Assembly: GCA_001414345.1 (NCBI GenBank)
Contig: LLCB01000005.1
Coordinates: 372,001-436,000, forward strand
Origin: Hymenoscyphus infarciens
Lineage: Eukaryota > Ascomycota > Leotiomycetes > Helotiales > Helotiaceae
Direction of reading: 5' to 3'
Length of the DNA: 64,000 nt
The translations under genes and the position numbers were made by a program. The notes beneath the pieces were generated by a model. The model worked only from the letters and a program-made list of their open reading frames with translations. It made no database searches and was not told the origin of the DNA. This document shows, piece after piece, positions 12,563 to 22,150 of the stretch (positions within the stretch are counted from its first letter, which is position 1; each line of letters begins with the position of its first letter).

Positions 12563-14563
12563 ATGGTCGGCGGCATCGATAGAAGAAAGGAGGAACTCTC
12601 CGATCCAGTGCTCACTCGTCTAGTGGAAGAAGACAAAGTAATCTGGTACAAGAAGAAGAACCTGCGTTTCCTCTATTTCATGCTCTTCCCAGCGTGTATG
12701 GCAATTGAGAGTACCTCTGGGTTTGATTCCCAGATTATCAATACCGTTCAGATCGTTCCTTCTTGGCAGAAATGTGAGTTCTTCCTCCTATCATCCCCTC
12801 CGCATAATTTTACACATCGCTCATGTACTGCTTAGATTTTGGAGAACCCACTGGAAAGAGACTCGCAGGTGGCACCCTTGAGTATGCTGTCGAAGCAAAT
12901 CTTAAAGGATTTTTGGGAGCAGCGTATAACCTTGGTGCTATTTTGGCTTTACCCTTTGTGCCGTGGCTGAACCAAAGATTTGGACGAAGATGGTCGGTTA
13001 TGTTTGGGTCGGGTCTCAGTATAGTAGGTGCACTACTTCAAGGATTCTCAAATGGAGGTGAGTACTATGTCGTCGTCCTTAGCCCCGGAAGCACGCTCAG
13101 TGAATTCTACAGCGGCGATGTATATAATTGCCCGGATGCTCCTTGGTTTCGGTATACCGTTTTGTATCATTGCTGGATCTGCCATGATTGGGGAATTAGG
13201 TTATCCTAAGGAACGAGCAATTCTGACATCTTTATTCAATGCTTCGTATGGTATTGGTCAAATTATCGCCGCTTCAATTGCTCTAGGGACGGTAAATATA
13301 TCAAATGACTGGGCATGGAGAATCCCCTCGCTTCTTCAGATCGCTCCCTCATTGATACAGATTGTGTTTATCTTGTAAGAACAACATCTTCGCTTAATTC
13401 TTTCTTTGTTTCAATCGTTTTGCTTGGTTGTATTAACTTTTGTCAGCTTTGTCCCCGAAAGCCCTCGATACCTCATCAGCAAGGACAGAAACGAAGAAGC
13501 ATTTGCCATTCTGGTCAAGTACCATGCAGAAGGAGATCGCGATTCAGTATTCGTCAAAGCCGAAATGGCTCAAATTCAATCCACCTTGAAGATTGAAATG
13601 GAAATTGCGAAGGAGTCTTGGTGGGATCTATTCAAGACCTCTGGGATGCGTCGTCGTTTATTGATTACGTCCTTCCTTGGTTTATTTACCCAATGGTCCG
13701 GAAATACATTAATCTCGTAACTAGCCCTTTTCCAGAATATTGCCATCATGACTGACAGTGATAGGTACTATCTGAACGATCTCCTGAGTCTAGTTGGAAT
13801 TACCGACAAACTGGTAAAATCCAAGATCAACGTCGGAATCGCGTGTTGGGGAATGGTTTGCGGTTTTGCCTGTGCTCTCACGGCGGCCAGGTTCAAGAGG
13901 AGAAAGGTTTACCTCACTTGTGTCTGCTGTTTACTTTCAATTTACGTTGGCTGGACCATATCAATGGAGCGGTATCTGACTACGAAAGCCCAAGCGGCAG
14001 CAGTCATGACGATTGTTTTCATTTTCGTTTATTCCCCGGCTTACAGTCTTGGATACAATGCACTTACCTACAGTAAGCTGAATTCACCTATCACTCATGT
14101 GTCATAACTAATACATTTTTCAGCATATCTCGTAGAAATCTTTCCCTACGCAGAAAGGTCCCGAGGTATCGCATGGTTCCAATTTTTCGGCAAAGGGGCC
14201 GGCTTCTTCGCTACGTATGTCAACCCCATCGGTTTGGCAAGGATTGCTTGGAAATGGCTGTTGGTATATTGCGTATGGCTTGTGTTCGAAATCTTCTTCA
14301 TTTACTTTTTATTTCCGGAAACTTATGGACGGACTTTGGAAGAATTATCTTTCTGTAAGTGGCATTCTTCCATGTTGGTTTGGAGGTTTTGCTAATGTGA
14401 GACAGTGTTTGAGGGAAGTGAGAAGGCGGAGAGAGCCGTGTTTGCTGTTGAGAAACAGATCATTAGTGAGAAGGGTGAGGTGAATGAGGCTGAGGAGAAT
14501 AAGGAGGGTGAGATTGTGCATATTGAGGAGACCAGGACGGGGGAGTCTAAGAGTGCTGCTTAA
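12563..14563 (+). CDS. MFS sugar transporter (lactose-permease-like), permease 2
   Basis: Seven exons: 12563-12773, 12836-13057, 13113-13374, 13447-13716, 13765-14072, 14124-14354, 14406-14563; 553 aa. Introns are 48-72 bp with GTGAGT/GTAAG donors. The protein starts with a long cytosolic segment, then FDSQIINTVQ in helix 1, NQRFGRR in loop 2-3, GELGYPKERA in loop 4-5, FVPESPRYL before the central loop, YLVEIFPYAERSRGIA in loop 10-11 and FPETYGRTLEEL after helix 12. This is the Sugar_tr family; the helix-1 motif and the helix-12 exit resemble the fungal lactose permease/LAC12-like branch, which also includes cellodextrin and galactose carriers. The tail is Glu/Lys-rich. It lies head-to-tail behind permease 1 but has different intron phases (1,1,2,2,1,1 against 2,2,2,2,0,0), so the pair is not a recent tandem duplicate. 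Confidence 0.9.
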
Positions 14564-15159
14564 GATCACGCGACCACGGATCTCTGCTCTCAACCATGAT
14601 CTTTTGAACATGGCTCACAAGGGAATTTGGGAACCAGTACTCATGATTTCAAGGACCTTGGCCTGTTATAATGTCCCAACATACTCAGAAGAGTCCTCGT
14701 AACATAAACCCGACAACTCGAGCCATTAAACAATTGAGAAAGCAGATTAGAGACCCTAGACTCTTAAACAGTTAGGAATGCCAGCCCCCCCAGTCGATAT
14801 TTGTTCTTTAGTGCTGAGACTTAAATTGAAATAAATTCAAGCTTGAGCAAGGACGAGAGCAGCGAAAACCTGGAATTTACTTGACCTCAATTTCGGACGT
14901 AATGTAAAACGGTAATACATCATACTATCTAATCTCGGTGCTCTGGAACAAAAGGGAGTCAGTGAACGTCCGAAGAAGGGAATCGCTAGATGAAAAATTG
15001 AAGGGTGCGTTACTGGAATGAAAGGACAGAATTTGGATTGTTACAAAATCCGAACGAAAGGTACACTTCCAAGTTCCATTCTCCATCAATATTTCAGTCT
15101 TCAATAATGAGGCTGTCATGAAGCGTTGTTGGTCGAAGGTGGCATCAAATTGCTTCTGA
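14564..15159. other. intergenic, 3' flank of permease 2
   Basis: Ordinary composition, no supported gene. A 104-codon minus-strand frame (14925-15239) runs into the terminal repeat of the TIR element and is considered accidental. Confidence 0.45.
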
Positions 15160-15164
15160 GGAGT
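15160..15164. repeat. candidate target-site duplication (left), partner 15600-15604
   Basis: GGAGT abuts both ends of the 435-bp TIR element in direct orientation. Confidence 0.55.
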
Positions 15165-15599
15165 CTCGCGGTGGACACGGAAACTGGCACCATTTCTTAT
15201 GCTTAGCTTGGCCCGAGGTTTAGCCGAACTTGGAAACACCCCCTTTTTCAGACCCTTTTACATACATTCCTTACTAGAACTATGCAAGAGCTCCCGATTT
15301 TGCTATTATAGAGATCTACTAGCAGGTTCCTAAACAACATGTCAAAAAGTTTACTTATAATACTCTTAAAGGTCTAAAAGAGCTTACTTTAGAGGGATAG
15401 GCTAATTTAAAGCAAGAAACTATTAATAAGTAGGTAAAGGAAATGCCTCAGAGGCTATAAGACTACATAGATATAGATGGTTAATTAACAGGACATTAGA
15501 ATGTATATAAATTTATATATAAATAAATGTAAAAGTACGTGTTTTGGTGTTGCCAAGCCAAGCATAAGAAATGGTGCCACTTTCCGTGTCCACCGCGAG
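15165..15599. mobile_element. 435-bp non-autonomous TIR element (family T2)
   Basis: Nearly perfect inverted repeats of about 48 bp close this element: the outer ends read CTCGCGGTGGACACGG in both arms, followed by AAA(C/G)TGGCACCATTTCTT. GGAGT directly precedes the left end (15160-15164) and directly follows the right end (15600-15604), giving a 5-bp candidate target duplication. The interior is AT-rich and stop-laden, yet one plus-strand frame (about 15370-15500) still reads like the C-terminal end of a Tc1/mariner-type transposase (KEMPQRL..YIDIDG.LTGH), suggesting an internally deleted derivative. The core TIR sequence recurs at 55319-56112. A 5-bp duplication is atypical for Tc1/mariner, which duplicates TA, so classification stays open. 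Confidence 0.75.
15370..15500 (+). pseudogene. C-terminal fragment of a transposase
   Basis: Inside the 435-bp element, one frame interrupted by stops retains KELTLEG..NLKQETINK.VKEMPQRL and then DYIDIDG.LTGH. This matches the pattern with which Tc1-type transposases end (a helix followed by a short motif of the MPRR...I...GGHT kind). It is too short and broken for function. Confidence 0.4.
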
Positions 15600-16914
15600 G
15601 GAGTCTAGAAGTCTAAAAGTAAAAGCGCCGTCGCTTCAATTCCCCGGGGAACGAACATACCGGTAACACCATAGCACGTCTTCGAGTCGAACTTTTCCTG
15701 GCCAATCAGAATGAAACCTTGTCATAACGCAGGTACTAAATTTAAATACCAATGTCATAAAAACTTTCCTGAACCTGGCGTTTATAATTCCCGGTCTGAG
15801 GTCATTTGTCTCATCAAGTTCTAATAACCACCGATGGTAACAATTTTCGGCATTCGAACATTGTGGAGAGGATGAAAAAAAATCATCCTCTCTACACCGC
15901 CGAGCCGTTTCCAAAGGACGTTAGTATATGGAACCCGGAGCTGTCGTTTCCATACAACATCGATCCACATCGGAAATCACCCATCCCCGGAAACCAAGTT
16001 CCCCCTAAGAAGAAATCTCAACAGAAATGCCCACCCAAGACCACCCTCCTCGTGTACGGAATGATCCGCCGATTTTAATACTTTCTACACTGTTATAACA
16101 ACTTCTAATAAAACCACAACGAATCTAAAAGTTACATTTATCGACTTCAAGATTAATTGGCTTTTTTAGAGGCGAGTGGAATCTATTCCGTATTTTTTTT
16201 ACTGTTTTCTTTCACATCGTTAAAACCCAACAAGGTAAGGGTGTTGTATATACGAGCCTGTACCAAAATCGGCGGATCATTGAGTACACGAGGAGCCAAC
16301 CAAGATCTGGGGGAATTCCTTTCATGAAACAAAATCACGTGGAGTACCTCGCTTCGCAGGAGCAAAACGGGCAGAAAGGGGACGTTCCCCTTGGCTGCTG
16401 CTAAGCGAGTCCCAAGCCTAAACACGCCATCGCCACAAACTGTAACAGAAAATCACCAAGTCCAAGCGCGTACCGGGCTTTCGGGCCTTATCATTGGACG
16501 GCTCAGCAAGCATATGGTTCCTCGGGGGGTGAAAAATGGAAAGAGGTTCATGACTCTGATGTAAGGAGCCTCAAACGCCGTTGTGCGATGTAAGAGGCTC
16601 TCCGCAGCCAAGAGATACCAAGAATAATCTGGACAAGTGAGTGGGGACCTTGGATCAATGGTGAAGGCAGAAGTCTACCTATCGGAAAATCTGATCAAAT
16701 ACAAAGCTGCGTCCCACTCTAGGGATTTATCTTGGACTAATCTGGGGAATTATTTCGATGCAGGCATAACCGATTCTCTATTTTCATCCCTTACTTTCAC
16801 TTTCTATATCTTGCTAGTCAAGATACTTTTTTAATAATATCTTAACCTTCTTTTTACATCATTCTTCAGATACCCATTTTACACACATCAAAAGAATATA
16901 GACAGCACTTGAAA
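15600..16914. other. intergenic with hairpin and inverted repeat
   Basis: No supported gene. A hairpin with a stem of about 14 bp and an A-rich loop lies at 15862-15896 (GTGGAGAGGATGA facing TCATCCTCTCTACAC). A second inverted pair, with a core of about 30 bp around CTCCTCGTGTAC and AATGATCCGCCGATTTT, lies at 16044-16076 and 16263-16294. A CACGTG occurs near 16336. The last 300 bp should hold the promoter of the secreted protein gene. Confidence 0.45.
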
Positions 16915-18695
16915 ATGAAGTTCGCAGTCGTCACCCTCACCTTGGCGATTGGCATCCAAGCCTTGGCCTTGCCCCAAGGTGTCATCGAAAGAGGGTCAGG
17001 AATCGTTGGTATGTACCTCAGATGCTCATTCCACGGCATTCAATCCCGTGGTATTCTCTCAGATGAAATAAGCACTAACGAATCCCACAGTCAATGGAGA
17101 TGGGTCGACAGTAATCGGTGATAAGGAGACTGGAATCACCACGGACTCATCTGGACGAGCAACAAGTGTTGGGGGGTCGTCCGGAATCACCATAGGTGGC
17201 AAGCCAAAGGGCGAGGGAAATAATGGAAATAATGGAAACACAGGCAACAACAACAACAGCAACAACGGCTCAAACAATAACAATGGGCAAAGCACCGTGA
17301 GTACCACATCCAACAACAACAACGGAGAAAGCGTCACCACCACCACTATCAATGGAAATGGAAACGGAAATACCAACAATGGGAATCGCAACTCCAACTC
17401 AAATAATAACGGAAACACACAGAATAACGGAAACACACAGAATAATGGAAACAGACCCAAAAATGGGACGGCAAACGCTCAAGGGGGAGATAAACCTGCT
17501 GCAGAGGGAGCCAAAGCCCAAGGGGGCAACACTGCAGAGGGTAAGTCTACATCTCAGAACATTTCAAACAACACGAAACCCCAAAAAGAAGAAGCTGACC
17601 CGTATGCCTTCTAGGTAACCGACCAGCAGCATCCGGAAACGGAACAAAGTCAAATGGAAATGGCAATGGTGCTCAAGGACTTGCTGATTTGATCGGTAAG
17701 AATCCCGAGCTTCACTCTTCGATACGCTCCTTGCCCCACACATTCTAGAACAATATGCTTCATGGACAATGAATCCTTGCTCAAGACTGCATGGAAGAAT
17801 TCGAACCCAAAGTCTAGATTCTTCTAAGCATTCTCGAGGAATGAGTGTCATTGTCGAAGATTTTTCCACAAAAGATAGATAGAAGCACGACTTTCCCACG
17901 TTCACACGTGACTTCTTTCAACACAAAGCTAATAAGAGAAAAACAGGTGCCCTTCAAGGTGTCAGTAACGGAAACGGAAATAAACCGTCTAACGGCACCG
18001 CAAAGGCTGAGGGCGGCAACAAACCAGCAAGCGAGGGTGCTAAGCCAGCCGAAGGAAACAAGCCAGCAGGCGAGGGAGCAAAACCAGCGGGAGAAGCTCC
18101 AAAGGCTGAGGGAAACAAGCCAGCAGGTGAGGCCCCAAAATCTGAAGGTAAGCGACAGAGCCATTCTTCCTCTTAACGTAAATCTCCTGCGACAATAATG
18201 TTCATTCTTTGAGCTCGTTTGGAAGATTCGAAAACCAAAGCTCTAGATTCTCCTACACGTTCTTAGAGAATGACTTTCATTGTTCTAGAAATTCTGAAGA
18301 TGTAGAGAGGCAGACGAGGTTTGAAGCTCAGGATTCTTACTGATTTATTGATAGGTGGAAAGAACGGAACTGAAACAGCTAAGGGGGAAGCACCAAAGGC
18401 TGAGGGCAACAAGCCAGCAGGCGAAACCCCAAAAGCTGAAGGTACGCGATAATGACACTCTCCACGTTGTTTCGATTCGGAACACAACATACTAATTTCT
18501 TTGATAGGACCAAAGAACGGAACGGAGCCAGCCAAAGGGGAAGCACCAAAAGCCGCAGCTCAAGCTCAAGATCCCACAATCGCCGCAGAAGCTGCGCGAA
18601 TTAACCAAGAAGGGGCCGCACTAGCCGAAGAAGGAAGAAAGTTAGCCGAGGAGGCAAAGGCAATGAACTCACCTGCACCTGCTGCAAGAATATAG
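16915..18695 (+). CDS. secreted low-complexity repeat protein
   Basis: Six exons: 16915-17008, 17091-17540, 17615-17695, 17947-18147, 18355-18441, 18508-18695; 366 aa. The start at 16915 gives a classical signal peptide (MKFAVVTLTLAIGIQALA, likely cut before LPQ). The mature chain has three parts: an Asn/Gly/Thr-rich segment with NGNT-type repeats (about residues 75-155), then repeats of the type NKPAGE(A)PKAEG with GTxxAKGEAPKAE (about 155-320), then an Ala/Glu-rich helical tail with LAEEGRKLAEEAKA. There are no cysteines after the signal peptide. All five introns are phase 1 and exons 2-5 are multiples of three, so any of them can be skipped or duplicated without a frame change. Introns 3 and 4 share sequence, as if exon and intron were duplicated together. 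The family was not recognised; a wall-associated or matrix protein is one possibility. Confidence 0.8.
17696..17946 (+). repeat. intron 3, homologous to intron 4 (18148-18354)
   Basis: Both introns carry a related segment: GGAAGAATTCGAACCCAAAG then TCTAGATTCTTCT in intron 3 (about 17790-17850), and GGAAGATTCGAAAACCAAAG then TCTAGATTCTCCT in intron 4 (about 18220-18260), each followed by an AATGAxxxTCATTGT stretch. They are much longer (251 and 207 bp) than the other introns in the window. This fits a tandem duplication of an exon-intron unit. Confidence 0.7.
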
Positions 18696-18852
18696 TGGCG
18701 TGATAAAGAGATGAAGCTGTTGATAAAATAGAACTCTTCTTGTAATAGATATTAGATTGAGCGTTGTGATTTGGAAGTGTAAGAGCGACTTTTCTTGTAT
18801 TATAATCAAATGGGATGTTAAATACACACCTTCGAGTCCGGTGAAAATGGCT

Positions 18853-19401
18853 TCAAGCTCGATTATGAAACGAAAGGAAGATGGGGAAGTGAAAGTATTG
18901 ACACTTACTTTGTCCTATTTTGATCGTTTGCTTCTCAGATCCATGAAACCAACTTCGACACCTCTCACCTCCACACAGTTCATCATAAAATCCATTCCTA
19001 TCCAGAAGCCATAAACCACGACGATGATAACTCCCACTCACGTCATTCTTTGCCGAGTCCCAATTCATGCCATAACCATGAGTACGACCATCTCTAAACC
19101 CAAGCTGCAAGCTCAACACCTTTCCACTAGGAGGAAGATAACTTCCCAACATCCGGTCATCCAACAAAACATCGGGAATAAATCCTCTCCACCATAGTGG
19201 CCGAAAAGACGGTGCAATGGGGTTGAAATGATGGTAACACTTGGATTCGTATTTCTCATATTGCAATTCGAGCCAATACTTGCTGTAATGACAAGGTTTG
19301 ATTCCTGGGGAGTCATATCGAAGAGTGGCTTCGCGGACCTGACCCGTAGCAATGCTATAGCTACTACTAACACTACTTGTGATGTCACTTGAATTCGTTT
19401 G
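18853..19401 (-). CDS. unrecognised cysteine-bearing ORF, probably a 3' exon
   Basis: A minus-strand frame is open from 19401 to a stop at 18853 (182 codons) with codon use like the neighbouring genes. No ATG begins the long form; the first internal in-frame ATG is at 19083. TTAG just upstream (about 19402-19405) could be a splice acceptor, so this may be the last exon of a gene whose 5' part lies toward the AT-rich border. The peptide is rich in Trp, Tyr, Gly and Arg with paired cysteines (for example LCGGERCRSW near the end), which suits a small extracellular protein. A second minus-strand frame at 19469-19639 (56 codons, ATG at 19639) could hold an upstream exon, but I could not find a junction that keeps frame. 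Family unknown; possibly truncated by the RIP block that starts about 300 bp away. Confidence 0.4.
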   Translation of the reverse strand, partial: QTNSSDITSSVSSSYSIATGQVREATLRYDSPGIKPCHYSKYWLELQYEKYESKCYHHFNPIAPSFRPLWWRGFIPDVLLDDRMLGSYLPPSGKVLSLQLGFRDGRTHGYGMNWDSAKNDVSGSYHRRGLWLLDRNGFYDELCGGERCRSWFHGSEKQTIKIGQSKCQYFHFPIFLSFHNRA

Positions 19402-20454
19402 CTAAGGCGCTTTCACGAGGGTGGTAGTACACGAAGATTCGCTTTTCGAAGAAGACTGGCCCCAAAACTTAAGTCTGCTCATTACCAATGCCCATGCCCA
19501 CGTTGTGGATTGGTAACATGTAAATCTCGAGGCAGTACTTGTCTAAAAGCGTCTTCGCTTTGTGGAGGCTACCAACAAAGATCTGAAATAAGACAGCTTT
19601 TCCAAAGACCAGCAAGTTACCCTTCCATTGTTTTGTCATTCTAGACCAAGCCAGAAGAGTCTTCCGGGAAGACGATCGGATTCAAAGTTCAGGTTACGGT
19701 AAGCCTAACATTGTTAGGGCAGGAACGACCCTTACTAGTTTAATCTATATATAGCTAGGATTCCTAGGTTTCACACCCTCTATCACCCCTACATGAATTC
19801 CATCACAAACGACACCTTCATATCCACGGCCTATGCTATACAACATTCGATCATACGCCGCCACAAATTATACCCTCCTCTAAGTCCGACAGGTTGGGAG
19901 GTTTCATGAGACGTAAGTGCTTCGCGGAAGTATTATCTGACCATTATCTAAGTCCGATCTTGTGTACGATAGGAATCGAAATCGCTACATTCGCAAGCTC
20001 TTCCTCGCATAAAGAGAAAATACAACTTAAGAAGACTAAAAAAGAGAAGGCGTGGTACTAAAAGATCTCTTAGAAAACCCAGGCTCGGGAGAACATAGGC
20101 TTACTAGGTAGAGCTTCTATAGAGGAATATAAAATGTGATAAATAGATTAATAAGCGAAGAAATCGTATAATACTCTAAGACTCGTTTAGGAAATTTTGA
20201 GAGGTTTAATCCTTTAATCTAAATAATAGATTATAAAGAGACCTAAAAATAGCTTAGTAGAATAGAGTTTTATAATTAAGAGATATAAGTTAAAGTAAAC
20301 GTTAGCTATTTCCCTCGCTTCTTATTTCTAGCTTTTAAGATTATCTTAAATAATATATATTAAATAAATCTAGATATAGTCTAAGTTAAATAATCTAGTT
20401 AATTAAAGAGTATTTTAAAAAGTTTTACTAAGAGCTAACTATATAATTATAATT

Positions 20455-21116
20455 AAGAGCCTATTTAGCTTAAATATATCTAGAATATATACTATTAAAA
20501 AACATAAGATAATATATATATATATATACTAATTCTATAAATATAAGTATTTAGTAGTTAGTATATATATTTAAAAGTAATATAAATCTCTTATTTAACC
20601 TTATATATTTTATTATATATATAAAAAGAATATATACTACTAAGAAAAGATTTAGATCTCTAGAGATATAAATCTTTAAAAGTTTATTTATTTCTTTTAT
20701 CTACTCTACTAGCTAGTACTAGTATACTACTACTACTACTATAGCTCTACTACTATCTACGCTACTCTATTATCGCTATAAACTTAGATATATTATTATA
20801 GTAATTAAAGTCTTTTCTTATATAAATTATTACTAAAATAACTTTATTAAAACACTCGAATATACTTCAAAGTTATATCGTAGTAGTAGAATAATTATTT
20901 AGCGAAGTAACTAAAATCTACTAATATTAATAGTCGATATAGTAATATATACTCTAGAATATATACTAATATATATACTACGAATTGAATAATTACTTAA
21001 TATATTAAGAAATACTTAATAATATATACTAAGTTATATAAGATTACTATTTAGAGTAGCTCGTTAGATATTTATATATATATATATTTAAATAATTTAT
21101 ATAAGCTAAATAGACT
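20455..21116. mobile_element. AT-rich TIR element (family T1, copy 2)
   Basis: The left end AGAGCCTATTTAGCTTAAATA and the right end, reverse complemented, AGAGTCTATTTAGCTTATAT match the termini of the 1030-1800 element. The interior is TA-rich with (TAC)n-like runs near 20720-20745 and no coding capacity. Confidence 0.45.
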
Positions 21117-21349
21117 CTAATCTACGTACTTCTAAAAGGTTTAATAAAGAAGTTCTAAAAGAACGAGTATTCTCGTCTATTTCTTATAAGTTAGAGTAAT
21201 ATATCTTCTTAAAAAAGTACTAGATTTAATTAAGCGTATACTATTATTTTATACGTCGAGAGCTCGAGTTTAAAGTTTTAGTTACTTAAAGAAGTCTCTA
21301 TTAGATTATTATATCTACGACTAAATAAGTCTTATATAAGCTTTCTATT

Positions 21350-21521
21350 TATTAGTATAACTTATAGTTATAAAAGCGATATAAAAAGAGTTATATTATC
21401 GTTTTTATATACCGAGTAAAGCTAGCTACGATGCCTATCTAAATAGTTCTTAAGCGAGAAGGTTATAAGATAGTATACGTATGCTATTCCGAGTAGTTAC
21501 TTACTCTTAAGTATACTAATA
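21350..21521 (-). repeat. LTR of copia element A (3' LTR)
   Basis: 172-bp repeat, closely matching 25771-25942 and, inverted, the LTRs of element B. It follows the RNase H relic, which makes it the downstream LTR. Confidence 0.85.
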
Positions 21522-21659
21522 CTAGCACCTCTTTAAAAAGTCGAAGCTACCTAAAATTATTAAGAATTCTATACTTAATCTAACTAATTAGAGCTCTCTA
21601 TTCCCTGTTCTTAGCTAATAAGAAGGCTCTATTTCTATCTCTTATTATCTCTTATTCTG

Positions 21660-22150
21660 TTCTACCTATTCTATAAGCTTAATATCTAGCTTATTTATAT
21701 TAATTAGCTTTTATAAGACATCGTAGTAACTCTTTTTAGTTATAGTATTAGTAGAGTTACTCTTATCGTCGATCTATTTAATCTTATTAATTTCTCTTAA
21801 CTTATACGTCTCTTATAAGTATATAATATTAATTATTAGTTGCTTCTTTTTTATTATACTTAATTTAGCTATATATTCATAGATAGACTTTGAATTAGTA
21901 TATACTATAAGTAGAACCTTAAATCCTAGGATACTTTTAAGAGTTAATTTAATTAAGACTATAGTATTAAATCTAGAGCTTATTATATATAATTCTAATA
22001 CTAAAACGCTACGAGTAACTCTCTTATACTTAGTAGAAGACTAATATAAAATGTTAGTATTATTGTTCTTATCTATAAGTATAATAACGTAGCTGATTTA
22101 TAATAATAAGTTCTTATTATTAGTAAATAATCTATTAGTAAAAGCGTATA
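21660..22150 (-). pseudogene. RNase H end of copia Pol, RIP-degraded
   Basis: On the reverse strand one frame reads, with only RIP-type substitutions, YVIILIDKNNNTNILY, then SSTKYKRVTRSVLVLELY, then YTNSKSIYEYIAKL and a KLININKLDIK end. This order (ADP/LxDK, HWSS-KxKRVTRSVLASEL, CTDSKSLYD, T(N)RLDI) is the RNase H terminus of fungal copia polyproteins. Trp codons have become stops (W to TAG/TAA), as C-to-T on the opposite strand would give. Confidence 0.7.

Noticed and set aside
7383..16914. Secondary-metabolite or defence gene cluster
   Set aside because: No synthase, tailoring enzyme, pathway regulator or STAND/NLR protein is seen. Two permeases and an esterase do not make a cluster.
19469..19639. 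56-codon minus-strand frame as exon 1 of the neighbouring ORF
   Set aside because: No donor gives the phase needed to join the downstream frame; the obvious GTAATG donor leads to a stop.
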